Shown piece after piece: positions 50,333 to 59,100 of a DNA stretch of 64,000 nt. Under the pieces are notes generated by a model. That model was not told where the DNA came from, did no database searches, and saw only the letters and a list, made by a program, of their open reading frames with translations. The stretch is from Salegentibacter_A chungangensis (GTDB lineage Bacteria > Bacteroidota > Bacteroidia > Flavobacteriales > Flavobacteriaceae), in NCBI RefSeq assembly GCF_042678405.1, contig NZ_JBHTLI010000001.1, positions 1,178,001 through 1,242,000 on the forward strand, in the 5' to 3' direction. The position numbers and the translations under genes were made by a program. Positions within the stretch are counted from its first letter, which is position 1, and each line of letters opens with the position of its first letter.

Positions 50333-50340
50333 CAAAAATA
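50333..50340 (-). promoter_or_regulatory. -7 box of the GNAT-like gene
   Basis: Minus-strand TATTTTTG (plus CAAAAATA). Its position argues against a start codon at 50335. Confidence 0.5.
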
Positions 50341-50381
50341 TGTGTTTTAAAGATCGTATCTTTAAGTATCAACAGGCGAAT

Positions 50382-51263
50382 ATGAAAGACATAAAGACTT
50401 CTGAATTCAGGGTTACCGAAGAGATTGACCTTAAAAGCATGTCAACAGATCTGGATCTTGAGGCTCCGGAATATAAGATTGAGGACGAGCTTGACGGGAT
50501 CCGAAAAAAACTCGCAGACTGGCAGGATGCCTTATATGCCCACGGGAAATATGCTGTGCTTCTCTGTTTTCAGGGAATGGATACTTCGGGAAAGGATAGT
50601 TTGATAAGGGAGGTGTTTAAGGGGTTTAATTCCAGGGGTGTGGTTGTTCACAGCTTTAAAGTGCCAAGTAAGCTGGAGTTGAGTCACAATTACCTGTGGA
50701 GACATTATATAGCCTTACCCCAACGCGGAAAGTTCGGGATCTTTAACCGGAGTCATTATGAAAATGTGCTGGTTACCAGGGTGCACCCGGAATATATCCT
50801 CAATGAAAATTTGCCGGATATTTCTGAGTTAAATGATGTGAATGAAAAATTCTGGGAAAAGCGATTTGACCAGATAAGGGAGTTTGAAAGTACGGTGGCC
50901 GATAACGGGACCATTATATTTAAATTTTTCCTTCATATGTCTAAAGAGGAACAACGCCAACGATTATTGCGCAGGCTGGAGAAACCTAATAAGAACTGGA
51001 AATTTTCCCCGGGAGACCTGAAAGAAAGGGAACTCTGGGAGAACTATATGTTCAGCTACCAGGAAGCCATTAACAATACGTCCAAAGAGAAGGCGCCCTG
51101 GTACGTAATACCTGCTAACCATAAGCCGACTGCGAGATATCTAGTGGCCAGAATTCTTTGGGAAAACCTCAACGATTATAAAGATGTCCGGGAGCCCGAA
51201 CTTAGCCCCGAGATCAGAAAGAACCTTGAAGAATACAGGCAGATCCTGGAAAAAGATAAGTAA
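50382..51263 (+). CDS. ppk2: Polyphosphate kinase 2 family protein
   Basis: A 293-residue PPK2, starting at the ATG at 50382 (MKDIKTSEFRVTEEIDLKSM); a longer reading from 50262 runs antisense into the neighbouring gene and is rejected. Motifs are Walker A CFQGMDTSGKDS (62-73), KVPSKLELSHNYLWRHYIALP, the PPK2-specific GIFNRSHYENVLVTRVHPE, and the lid KEEQRQRLLRRLEKPNKNWKF. It transfers phosphate between polyphosphate and nucleotides; class I, II or III cannot be decided by eye. A near-consensus -7 box TATCTTTA lies at 50357-50364. Confidence 0.93.
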   Translation: MKDIKTSEFRVTEEIDLKSMSTDLDLEAPEYKIEDELDGIRKKLADWQDALYAHGKYAVLLCFQGMDTSGKDSLIREVFKGFNSRGVVVHSFKVPSKLELSHNYLWRHYIALPQRGKFGIFNRSHYENVLVTRVHPEYILNENLPDISELNDVNEKFWEKRFDQIREFESTVADNGTIIFKFFLHMSKEEQRQRLLRRLEKPNKNWKFSPGDLKERELWENYMFSYQEAINNTSKEKAPWYVIPANHKPTARYLVARILWENLNDYKDVREPELSPEIRKNLEEYRQILEKDK

Positions 51264-51317
51264 ACCGGTACTTATTTAGCCAAAATTGTTTTTAATTAGC
51301 AAAAAAAACAGTTTTCG

Positions 51318-52745
51318 ATGGGAAGATTATTTATAGCCGTTATTGCTTTATTGAGTGTTCAGTTTTCTAATTCACAGGTGACCTCTGTTCAGGAGGATTC
51401 ATTAAACCTAAGGAAAATATATGATATGTCCCTTATGCAAGGGAAGAGTTATGACTGGCTGGACCATCTGTCTAATGAGATAGGTGGCAGGCTTTCCGGG
51501 TCTTTAAATGCCCAGCAGGCGGTAGAATATACCAAGGCTGAACTTGAGAAACTTGGTTTGGACAAGGTATGGCTTCAGCCGGTAATGGTGCCCAAATGGA
51601 CCCGTGGCGCCAGGGAGTTTGCTTATGTGGAAACTGAACCCGGTACCACCAGGAATATCAATATATGTGCTCTTGGCGGATCTATAGCTACTCCTGATGG
51701 AGGAACTAAGGCGGAAGTGATCGAAGTACAGGGCATAGAAGACCTTAAACTTTACGGCAAGGAACAGATAGAAGGCAAAATCGTTTTCTATAACCGCCCA
51801 ATGCGTCCCGATCTCATTCATACTTTTGAAGCTTATGGTGGCTGTGTGGACCAGCGGTATTCAGGAGCTAAAGAAGCCGCAAAATACGGAGCTGTTGGCG
51901 TGATCGTAAGATCTATGAATCTTAGGCAGGACGACCTGCCGCATACCGGTTCTATGAGTTATGGGGATACTCCGGTTGAGAACAGGATCCCTGCAGCAGC
52001 TGTAAGCACCAACGATGCGGAATACTTAAGCGGCCTTTTGAAACTGGATAAGGATGCGGAGGTTTATTTCAAACTTAATTGTGAGCAGCACGAAGATGTT
52101 CAGTCTTATAATGTGATTGGAGAGATCACTGGTTCTGAACATCCCGAGGAGATTATGGTAGTTGGCGGACACCTGGATTCCTGGGACCTTGGTGACGGCT
52201 CTCACGATGATGGCGCCGGAGTGGTTCAGTCTATGGAGGTTTTACGCCTTATGAAGGAGATCAATTATAAGCCGAAGAGAACCATTCGCGTGGTATTGTT
52301 TATGAACGAGGAGAACGGTCTTCGCGGAGGGAATAAGTATGCCGAGGTGGCGAAGGAAAAAGGAGAGAAGCATATTTTTGCTTTAGAGAGCGATGCAGGA
52401 GGATTTACCCCCCGTGGTTTTGCATTTGATGCAGATAAAGCGCAGTTTGCACAAATTGAAAGCTGGAAGCCGCTTTTTGAACCATACCTTATTCATTATT
52501 TTGAACTTGGTGGAAGTGGAGCAGATGTAAGACCGCTTAAAGAAAAAGAAGGTGATATTGTACTGGCAGGTTTACGTCCGGACTCTCAACGCTACTTTGA
52601 TCATCACCACGCAGCAAACGATACTTTCGAGCACGTGAATAAAAGAGAACTGGAACTGGGAGCGGCAACAATGACTTCCCTTATTTATCTTGTAGATAAG
52701 TACGGGGTAAGGCAAATTGATACCACTCCTGAAGATAAATATTAG
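51318..52745 (+). CDS. Secreted M28 family metallopeptidase (carboxypeptidase Q-like)
   Basis: A 475-residue peptidase with a cleavable signal (IAVIALLSVQFSNSQ). A PA-type insert occupies about residues 125-255. Di-zinc ligands are visible: GGHLDSWD (His285), DDGAG (Asp297/298), FMNEENGLRGG (catalytic Glu331 and neighbour), LESDAGG and the C-terminal FDHHHAANDTFEHV. It is similar to PGCP/carboxypeptidase Q exopeptidases. It acts in the periplasm or outside the cell. Own transcript with a terminator. Confidence 0.93.
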   Translation: MGRLFIAVIALLSVQFSNSQVTSVQEDSLNLRKIYDMSLMQGKSYDWLDHLSNEIGGRLSGSLNAQQAVEYTKAELEKLGLDKVWLQPVMVPKWTRGAREFAYVETEPGTTRNINICALGGSIATPDGGTKAEVIEVQGIEDLKLYGKEQIEGKIVFYNRPMRPDLIHTFEAYGGCVDQRYSGAKEAAKYGAVGVIVRSMNLRQDDLPHTGSMSYGDTPVENRIPAAAVSTNDAEYLSGLLKLDKDAEVYFKLNCEQHEDVQSYNVIGEITGSEHPEEIMVVGGHLDSWDLGDGSHDDGAGVVQSMEVLRLMKEINYKPKRTIRVVLFMNEENGLRGGNKYAEVAKEKGEKHIFALESDAGGFTPRGFAFDADKAQFAQIESWKPLFEPYLIHYFELGGSGADVRPLKEKEGDIVLAGLRPDSQRYFDHHHAANDTFEHVNKRELELGAATMTSLIYLVDKYGVRQIDTTPEDKY

Positions 52746-52764
52746 AAGTTTGGATAACTTCAGC

Positions 52765-52800
52765 AAAAAGGCTTCCCTTAAGGGAAGCCTTTTTATTTTT
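52765..52800 (+). terminator. Terminator of the M28 peptidase gene
   Basis: AAAAAGGCTTCCCTT/AAGGGAAGCCTTTTT, a 15-bp perfect palindrome followed by ATTTTT. Confidence 0.88.
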
Positions 52801-52848
52801 CCGCTTAATAATTTCCCAAGATTAAATTTCAACACCAATAAAACATAC

Positions 52849-52856
52849 TATCTTTG
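52849..52856 (+). promoter_or_regulatory. -7 box of the MATE gene
   Basis: TATCTTTG at 52849-52856, 18 nt before the GTG start; -33 region weak (TTC). Confidence 0.5.
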
Positions 52857-52874
52857 CCGATTAAATTTTGAACT

Positions 52875-54230
52875 GTGCAGTTATCCGCTTACACAAAAGA
52901 ATTTAGTAAGAACCTGAACATTGCCTACCCGGTAATGCTGGGGCAGCTGGGTCATGTTCTGGTTGGTCTTGTGGATAACCTGATGATAGGAAGGCTTGGG
53001 GCGGCTCCTCTGGCAGCGGTCTCTTTGGGAAACAGCCTGGTCTTTATCGCACTTTCCCTGGGGATAGGCTTTTCATTTGCCATAACCCCTCTAATTGCTG
53101 AAGCCGATGGTTCGGGAGATTTAGAGACGGGAAGAAGCTATTTTCACCACGGTATTATCCTTTGTGCTCTTAACGGAATATTTCTGTTCCTGGCTTTGCT
53201 TGTAGCTAAACCTGTCCTGTATTATATGGACCAGCCGCCCGAGGTGGTCGAACTGGCAATTCCTTATCTTGAGATCGTGGCATTTTCGATGATACCCTTA
53301 ATGATCTTTCAGGCCTTCAAACAGTTTGCCGACGGACTCTCACAAACCCGTTATGCAATGTATGCCACTATCCTGTCTAATGTGGTGAATGTGGTCTTTA
53401 ACTACCTGCTTATTTACGGGATCTGGATCTTTCCAAGGCTGGAACTGCAGGGAGCGGCAATAGGAACACTCATTTCAAGGTTCTTTATGCTATGGTTCGT
53501 GTGGGAGATCCTCAGAAGGAAGGATAAGTTTGCCGCTTATTTCGTGTGGAGTAAGAAGGAACATCTAAATTCAGGTGTTTTTAAGCGTCTTTTGTCTTTG
53601 GGTTTTCCAACTGCTCTGCAAATGTTATTTGAAGTGGCCATTTTTACGGCTACTGTTTTTCTTGCCGGAACGCTGGGAACCAATCCGCAGGCGGCAAATC
53701 AGATAGCGCTTAATTTGGCTTCGATGACCTTTATGATCGCGGTGGGTCTTGGGGTGACGGCAACCATAAGGGTTGGTAATCAAAAAGGACTAAAACATTT
53801 TAAGGATCTCAGGCGTATCGCCTTTTCAACATTTTTACTGGTCTTTCTTATCGAAGCGGTGTTTGCCGTCGGGTTTATATTACTTAAGGACCTGCTGCCC
53901 GGTTTCTATATTGACAATACTGAAGTGATCCTGTTGGCTGCCCAGCTGCTTATTGTAGCTGCTTTATTTCAGCTGAGTGACGGTTTACAGGTGGTAATAT
54001 TGGGAGCCCTTAGAGGCCTTCAGGATGTGAAGATCCCGACGCTAATCTGCTTTATTGCATACTGGATCATAGGATTCCCGGTTTCTTATTTCTACGGAAA
54101 AGCCGATATGCTTGGAAGTATGGGGATCTGGCTTGGATTACTTGCCGGTTTAACAGCTTCGGCATTAATGTTATATTTAAGGTTTAATTACCTGAGCAAA
54201 AAGCTGGTTTTAAACCAGGAAAATAAATAA
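52875..54230 (+). CDS. MATE family efflux transporter
   Basis: A 451-residue membrane protein of twelve hydrophobic helices in two similar halves: GQLGHVLVGLVDNLMIGRLGAAPLAAVSLGNS at the N-terminus and PTALQMLFEVAIFTATVFLAGTLG at the start of the second half. It begins with the GTG at 52875, directly downstream of a promoter box; the next Met is at residue 21, inside helix 1. NorM-type Na+/H+ drug exchangers share these features. It is followed by a small gene 18 nt later and may lead a three-gene unit. Confidence 0.92.
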   Translation: MQLSAYTKEFSKNLNIAYPVMLGQLGHVLVGLVDNLMIGRLGAAPLAAVSLGNSLVFIALSLGIGFSFAITPLIAEADGSGDLETGRSYFHHGIILCALNGIFLFLALLVAKPVLYYMDQPPEVVELAIPYLEIVAFSMIPLMIFQAFKQFADGLSQTRYAMYATILSNVVNVVFNYLLIYGIWIFPRLELQGAAIGTLISRFFMLWFVWEILRRKDKFAAYFVWSKKEHLNSGVFKRLLSLGFPTALQMLFEVAIFTATVFLAGTLGTNPQAANQIALNLASMTFMIAVGLGVTATIRVGNQKGLKHFKDLRRIAFSTFLLVFLIEAVFAVGFILLKDLLPGFYIDNTEVILLAAQLLIVAALFQLSDGLQVVILGALRGLQDVKIPTLICFIAYWIIGFPVSYFYGKADMLGSMGIWLGLLAGLTASALMLYLRFNYLSKKLVLNQENK

Positions 54231-54248
54231 ACAAAAAAATTAAGATCT

Positions 54249-54476
54249 ATGGAGTTCCCTAAATTTCTGCTTGGCGATAATACAGATTATCCCGATGCTA
54301 TTTTTGTGGTACACACCGAATTTCCCCGTTTTATAATCAACCTGGAGAATGACGAGGTGGAGTGGCTTGAAGATTTCGACAAGAGTGACGAGGAAGAACT
54401 GGCTAATGAGGCTGAAGGTCTTATCGCCCAGGCTACAGAATTTTACGATCGCGAAGTAGCGAGATACGAAGAATAA
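54249..54476 (+). CDS. Conserved hypothetical acidic protein
   Basis: A 75-residue strongly acidic protein: MEFPKFLLGDNTDYPDAIFVVHTEFPRFIINL at the N-terminus and a Glu/Asp-rich helical C-terminus (DKSDEEELANEAEGLIAQATEFYDREV). I recognise it as conserved among flavobacteria but know no function. It sits 18 nt after the MATE gene and 8 nt before the PAP2 gene, in the same direction. Confidence 0.75.
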   Translation: MEFPKFLLGDNTDYPDAIFVVHTEFPRFIINLENDEVEWLEDFDKSDEEELANEAEGLIAQATEFYDREVARYEE

Positions 54477-54484
54477 TCTGGCTT

Positions 54485-55051
54485 ATGGAACAACTGGTTG
54501 AACTGGACAGGGAACTTTTCCTTTTTCTGAATAATCTGGGGAGTGAGCAGTGGGACTGGATGTGGTTGGCCATTAGCGATAAATGGACCGCCATTCCACT
54601 TTATGCCGTTCTGCTATATCTTATTTTCAGAAAGTTCGGCTGGAAAGCCCTCCTGGTGACTATGGTGGTGGTCACCCTTCTTATAACTGCTACAGACCAG
54701 CTGGCGAATGTATTCAAGCACGGTTTCCAGAGGCCAAGGCCCTGTGGGCAGGAAGGTGTAATGGAGTTCGCCCGTATGGTTGCCGATTACTGCGGAAGAT
54801 ACGGCTACTTCTCTGCACACGCCTCCAACTCAGCGGGAGTTGCCCTGTTTCTAGGCTTGCTTTTCAGGAGACATTATCCTAAATTAATCTGGTTCCTGCT
54901 GGGCTGGGCCTTGATCGTGGCTTACAGCCGTATCTATCTCGGGGTTCATTATCCGGGAGATATTGTAACCGGAATTTTGATTGGTTCCATTCTCGGAACG
55001 CTATTCTATAAACTGGAGATCTTCCTGCTCAAGAAATTCAATTTGATCTAG
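54485..55051 (+). CDS. PAP2 family membrane phosphatase
   Basis: A 188-residue protein with five to six hydrophobic helices and the three PAP2 catalytic motifs: KHGFQRPRP, YFSAHASNSAG and SRIYLGVHYPGD. It is the type that dephosphorylates undecaprenyl pyrophosphate or phosphatidate on the periplasmic face. It overlaps the convergent GT39 gene by 4 nt. A role in recycling the lipid carrier used by the neighbouring sugar-transfer genes is possible, but only inferred from position. Confidence 0.92.
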   Translation: MEQLVELDRELFLFLNNLGSEQWDWMWLAISDKWTAIPLYAVLLYLIFRKFGWKALLVTMVVVTLLITATDQLANVFKHGFQRPRPCGQEGVMEFARMVADYCGRYGYFSAHASNSAGVALFLGLLFRRHYPKLIWFLLGWALIVAYSRIYLGVHYPGDIVTGILIGSILGTLFYKLEIFLLKKFNLI

Positions 55052-56682
55052 TCCTTTCTTTCCAGGATATAGAAATTGCGGATAAGTCTTTCTTTATACC
55101 CTGACTTTTCAGGATTTACGTAATTAAGGTCATATCTGGCTGTTCTCTTTATTCTGAAGTCATCAGAAAAATCATTCAGTGCAGTGCTGTCATTAGGAAC
55201 GGTAAGCAAACCGAACCGTCCCTCAGCCGGAATTCTAACGCTGTCCCCTTCTTTTAAAAGCGGAATGGGTTTCCCGTATTCCCAGATGAGTTCGGGACCG
55301 AAGGATTCATATTCATAAACCTGGATATTTTCTTTTTGTTCCAGTTCCCGCAGCTTAGCAATATTGTTGAATTTAGGGTTATCAATCAAAGAACCGACCA
55401 GGGGGAATCCACAGACAATAATGGCAGCGATAAAGGATATCGTAAGGTAGAAAACCTTTGGGTAATCCTGTTTCCGTAAGAAATATAATTTTGCCACCCC
55501 AATACTGAAGAGTACAAGTGAGGTTAATACAAACCAGAACCAGAATCCTTCAAGGTCCAGGAAAAAATAGCCGCCTATGGGAAATACGATCCCGATCAGG
55601 GCGATGAGCCCGTGATTAAAATAGACCACCCATTTTTCCTTTTTCGGGAGAGATGAAAATCTTCTGAAGAGGTATTCGATATAAAAGCCTGTATTCATCG
55701 CCATAGGAATAAGCACGGGAAGCAGGTACCTGGATTTCTTTTCAGGGATTACAGATAACAGAACGACTGCCAAAATGGTCCAGAGGAAGCTGAAGGTATA
55801 GGCTTTCTTGTTGGAAACCCTATCCTTTAGGTAAGGATAAAGAAGTGCTACAAAAGAAGGAATTGTCCAGATCCCGCTTTGGGTAAAAAAGCTCCAGTAA
55901 TACCAGAAAGGACGAATGTTATAACTGGTCCAGTTGGTTGCCTCTTTTTCTGCTATTTTTTGAAACGCGAGCGGATCGGCCAGCCTCACATAGATAAACC
56001 ACCAAAGGCCAATACCAAGTGACACTACCAGGAATACAAGAAAAGGCTTCCATTTAGAACGGAAGGTCCTGAACTTATAAACTATTCCAAAGCTTATTAA
56101 AAACGGAAGGAATAAAGCATATAAAGAGACCGGGCCTTTGCTCATAAAGGAAAAGCCAAGGAAAACTCCGGCAAGCACGGCATTTTGGTAAAGCTCGGAA
56201 TTTTTGCAAAAAAAGTTCCACAGGTAATAAATACAAACCATCATAAAAGCGTGGGTGAAAATATCCCATTGCCCGTTACGCCCTGAAAAGACAATATAGA
56301 ATGAAGTAGCCAGCACTAAAGAACTTATAAATGCCTGTTTTTTTCCAAGCTTTAATTTAGGAATGAACCGGAAGAAGAAATAGATCAGGAGCAGGGTGCT
56401 TAATGCAGCGGGAAGCCTTAATGCTACAAGGCTGTCCATCCCAAGAATACTTCCGCTTATTGCCGTAAGCCAGGTGGGCAGCGGTGGTTTTTGATATCTT
56501 GGGAGGTCGTTCAGGGTGGTCAATAGCCAGTTGTTGTGGTTCAGCATTTCCCGGGCCGTGATAAAATTACGGGCCTCCATAATATTTACATAGATCGCAT
56601 CCAGGTTCACGAAAAAGACCAGGAATGTGACCAACAACAATATGGATAGATAGCTTAGTTTGTTTGTATTAAGATCGGGCAT
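55048..56682 (-). CDS. Glycosyltransferase family 39 (ArnT-like)
   Basis: A 544-residue membrane protein with about eleven hydrophobic helices. The N-terminus has the GT39/ArnT features ARNFITAREMLNHNNWLL (the acidic catalytic loop), RYQKPPLPTWL and RLPAALSTLL. The last 130 residues form a soluble periplasmic domain. Such enzymes move a sugar from a lipid carrier to lipid A or another envelope acceptor. It is the last of three overlapping genes (GT2, LAB_N, GT39), overlapping the LAB_N gene by 14 nt. Confidence 0.9.
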   Translation of the reverse strand: MPDLNTNKLSYLSILLLVTFLVFFVNLDAIYVNIMEARNFITAREMLNHNNWLLTTLNDLPRYQKPPLPTWLTAISGSILGMDSLVALRLPAALSTLLLIYFFFRFIPKLKLGKKQAFISSLVLATSFYIVFSGRNGQWDIFTHAFMMVCIYYLWNFFCKNSELYQNAVLAGVFLGFSFMSKGPVSLYALFLPFLISFGIVYKFRTFRSKWKPFLVFLVVSLGIGLWWFIYVRLADPLAFQKIAEKEATNWTSYNIRPFWYYWSFFTQSGIWTIPSFVALLYPYLKDRVSNKKAYTFSFLWTILAVVLLSVIPEKKSRYLLPVLIPMAMNTGFYIEYLFRRFSSLPKKEKWVVYFNHGLIALIGIVFPIGGYFFLDLEGFWFWFVLTSLVLFSIGVAKLYFLRKQDYPKVFYLTISFIAAIIVCGFPLVGSLIDNPKFNNIAKLRELEQKENIQVYEYESFGPELIWEYGKPIPLLKEGDSVRIPAEGRFGLLTVPNDSTALNDFSDDFRIKRTARYDLNYVNPEKSGYKERLIRNFYILERKD

Positions 56683-57298
56683 AACTTCTTCGGCTTAAAA
56701 TGATGTTTCGGGCATAGATCACACTGCCCAGGATGTGTCCTGCAAATAATACGGGGTCTTGCCTAATAACGGCATAAGTAACGATAAGGATCGCACCGAA
56801 TAGACTTAAGATCCAAAAGCCTAAAGGCAGCAAGGATTGTTTCATTCTTTCAGAATAGATCCACTGGTAAAAGAACCTCAGGTTGAAAATGATCTGTGCA
56901 GCCGTACCAAGTGCAAGCAGCCAGAAAGGAATCGCTTCATTAAAGAACAGGTTGCGGATATCGTAAGTGTCGTTGTTGTAGGAATACACGGTGATAAGCA
57001 CCGGGAAGAGGTAAAGAAAGATCCTTAGCACTGCAGGCGCTTTTTTCCACTCCCCCTGTAACTGGAGATTTCTGATATAAATAAAATAGGTGATCGCCTG
57101 GCCGAACATTATCGCAAAGTCATCGCGAAGATAACCGTAAACAAACAGCAGAAAAGAGGCAAAAAGGCTCAGTTTCCAGAAAATGGAAGGTGTGATCACC
57201 TTCTTTTGCTTTTCAGATAGCAGCCACTGGAGCAGCAGCCTGGCAGAGAACAGGATCTGGGCGGTAAAGCCAATTGCGTAGATCTGCCATCCGGTCAT
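56669..57298 (-). CDS. LAB_N (lipid A disaccharide synthase N-terminal domain-like) membrane protein
   Basis: A 209-residue protein with two LAB_N units: WQIYAIGFTAQILFSARLLLQWLLSEKQKK near the N-terminus and LLALGTAAQIIFNLRFFYQWIYSERMKQS in the second half. Six hydrophobic helices. LAB_N modules are small membrane proteins usually found next to GT2 and GT39 genes and thought to help move lipid-linked sugars. It shares 4 nt with the GT2 gene upstream and 14 nt with GT39 downstream, so the three are translationally coupled. Confidence 0.88.
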   Translation of the reverse strand: MTGWQIYAIGFTAQILFSARLLLQWLLSEKQKKVITPSIFWKLSLFASFLLFVYGYLRDDFAIMFGQAITYFIYIRNLQLQGEWKKAPAVLRIFLYLFPVLITVYSYNNDTYDIRNLFFNEAIPFWLLALGTAAQIIFNLRFFYQWIYSERMKQSLLPLGFWILSLFGAILIVTYAVIRQDPVLFAGHILGSVIYARNIILSRRSYARS

Positions 57299-58008
57299 CC
57301 TTTCTTCCCGACTTTATAGTTTATATAATTCTTTTTCATCCACAGGTAGGCGAAACAATCTATAAAAGGACCTGCAAGCCGGTTCCAGAGATGATACTTG
57401 GCTTTTCCTGCGATTCGCGGATAATGTCTGACCGGCACCTGCTTAACCTTTCCGTTTTGAAGCATAATCATTGCCGGAAGAAAGCGGTGCAGTCCTTTAA
57501 ACATAGGGATGCGTTTGGCGTAATCGGCTTTGATCACCTTTAACGGGCAACCGGTATCGTCCATCCCGTCGTGGGTAAAGCTTCGTCTTATCACATTGGC
57601 CACCCAGGAAGACATATTCTTGGTGAAGGAGTCCTTGCGGTCTGTCCTCACACCTGTTACCAGGTCATAATCCCCAATATGTTCCATAAGGAGGTTGAAG
57701 TCTTCAGGATCTGTTTGCAGGTCAGAATCTATATAACCAATCAATGGGGTATCGGCATAATCAAAACCCGCCTTAATGGCCGCACTAAGTCCGCGGTTTT
57801 CTGTAAAAGAGATATATTTAAAAGAATCATTTCTTTGCGCTATCTCTTCCACCATAGCCAGGCTATTATCGGTAGAGCCGTCATTGACGAGGAGAATGCA
57901 GGTTTTTTTTAGGGCTTTTTCCTGATATTTTTTTAGTTCCTGCTCCACCCGTATCAGGTTTTCTTCTTCGTTGTAAAGCGGAACAATTATGGTAAATTCG
58001 TAATCCAT
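57295..58008 (-). CDS. Dolichol-phosphate-mannose-synthase-like GT2 glycosyltransferase
   Basis: A 237-residue GT2 enzyme starting at the ATG at 58006-58008 (MDYEFTIIVPLYNEEENL), right after a full promoter; a longer reading to 58116 is rejected because its first part lies in the promoter. Motifs are VNDGSTDNS, GLSAAIKAGFDYA, the catalytic GYIDSDLQTDPED, and HYPRIAGKAKYHL. It would transfer a sugar from an NDP-sugar to polyprenyl phosphate at the inner face of the membrane. First gene of the three-gene operon. Confidence 0.92.
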   Translation of the reverse strand: MDYEFTIIVPLYNEEENLIRVEQELKKYQEKALKKTCILLVNDGSTDNSLAMVEEIAQRNDSFKYISFTENRGLSAAIKAGFDYADTPLIGYIDSDLQTDPEDFNLLMEHIGDYDLVTGVRTDRKDSFTKNMSSWVANVIRRSFTHDGMDDTGCPLKVIKADYAKRIPMFKGLHRFLPAMIMLQNGKVKQVPVRHYPRIAGKAKYHLWNRLAGPFIDCFAYLWMKKNYINYKVGKKG

Positions 58009-58025
58009 AAAATTGCTGTTGAATG

Positions 58026-58059
58026 CAAATGTATTAATAATTATAAATTGAAGGCTCAA
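58026..58059 (-). promoter_or_regulatory. Promoter of the GT2-LAB_N-GT39 operon
   Basis: Minus strand: TTG (plus 58057-58059), 23-nt spacer, TACATTTG (plus 58026-58033), then 17 nt to the ATG. Confidence 0.7.
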
Positions 58060-58158
58060 AATCAATAAAGCCTCTAAAGGGATTATTTTACAGAATGATT
58101 GTAATTTGCAGTGCAAATTGAAGGAACTACTGTTTTTATCCAGAAAAATCTGAATTTA

Positions 58159-59100
58159 ATGAAAGTATTGATCACCGGGGCTGCCGGTTTTATTGGCTCT
58201 CATACTTCTGAACGTCTTCAGGAAGAAGGTTATAAAGTGACGGGAGTAGATAATTTTTCCGATTATTACGATGTAAGCCTGAAAAAAAAGAATGCCTTGG
58301 CTCTGAAGGAAAAGGGGGTTGTTATCCTTGACGCCGATCTTCGCAATCCTGAAACTTACTCAAATTTGGCTTCCGACTTTCACTTTATTATCCATTTTGC
58401 AGCTCAGCCCGGGATTTCTTCTTCCAGCACTTTCGAACAATATCTCACTAATAATGTTATAGCGACACAGAAACTGCTAGAGTTTGCACATCGTAATAAG
58501 AAGCTGAAGCATTTCTTTAATATTGGGACCTCCTCTATTTATGGTCTGGAAGCTACTTTTCCGGAGACCGAAGCCCCAAAGCCTGCTTCAAATTATGGGG
58601 TGACCAAACTTGCGGCAGAGCAACTGGTATTGGCCGAAGCGCGTACAGGGATGTTGAAGGCTTCTTCACTTAGGCTTTATTCGGTATACGGGCCAAGGGA
58701 AAGGCCTGAAAAGCTTTACACTAAACTTATAGGCTGCGGCTTCAGGAACACGGTATTTCCTTTATTTGATGGAAGTGAAAAGCACTTAAGAAGTTTTACC
58801 TATGTGGGTGATATTGTAGACGGAATATATAAAGCTGTACAAAAGTACGACCTGCTGAACGCTGAAATTATAAACCTTGGCACCGAAGAGGAGCATACTA
58901 CTAAAGAAGGAATTGATATAGTTCAGGAGCTGCTAGGGAAAGAAATAAAGCTTGAAGTGACGCCTAAACGCCCGGGAGACCAGTGGCGTACCAGTGCAAA
59001 TATAGATAAGGCCAGGAAACTGCTCGGCTATGATCCTTGTACAAGTCTCAGGGAAGGCCTGCAACATCAAATTGACTGGTATAAAGCCAACTTTTTATAA
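58159..59100 (+). CDS. NAD-dependent NDP-sugar epimerase/dehydratase
   Basis: A 313-residue extended SDR starting at the ATG at 58159 (MKVLITGAAGFIGSHTSERL). The Rossmann GxxGxxG, HFAAQPG, the catalytic Ser/Tyr-Lys pair (TSSIYG and SNYGVTKLAAEQL) and the C-terminal GDQWRTSANIDKARKLLGYDP are those of UDP-glucuronate/UDP-galactose 4-epimerases. It may supply the sugar used by the divergent GT operon. It overlaps the convergent meaB by 6 nt. Confidence 0.9.
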   Translation: MKVLITGAAGFIGSHTSERLQEEGYKVTGVDNFSDYYDVSLKKKNALALKEKGVVILDADLRNPETYSNLASDFHFIIHFAAQPGISSSSTFEQYLTNNVIATQKLLEFAHRNKKLKHFFNIGTSSIYGLEATFPETEAPKPASNYGVTKLAAEQLVLAEARTGMLKASSLRLYSVYGPRERPEKLYTKLIGCGFRNTVFPLFDGSEKHLRSFTYVGDIVDGIYKAVQKYDLLNAEIINLGTEEEHTTKEGIDIVQELLGKEIKLEVTPKRPGDQWRTSANIDKARKLLGYDPCTSLREGLQHQIDWYKANFL

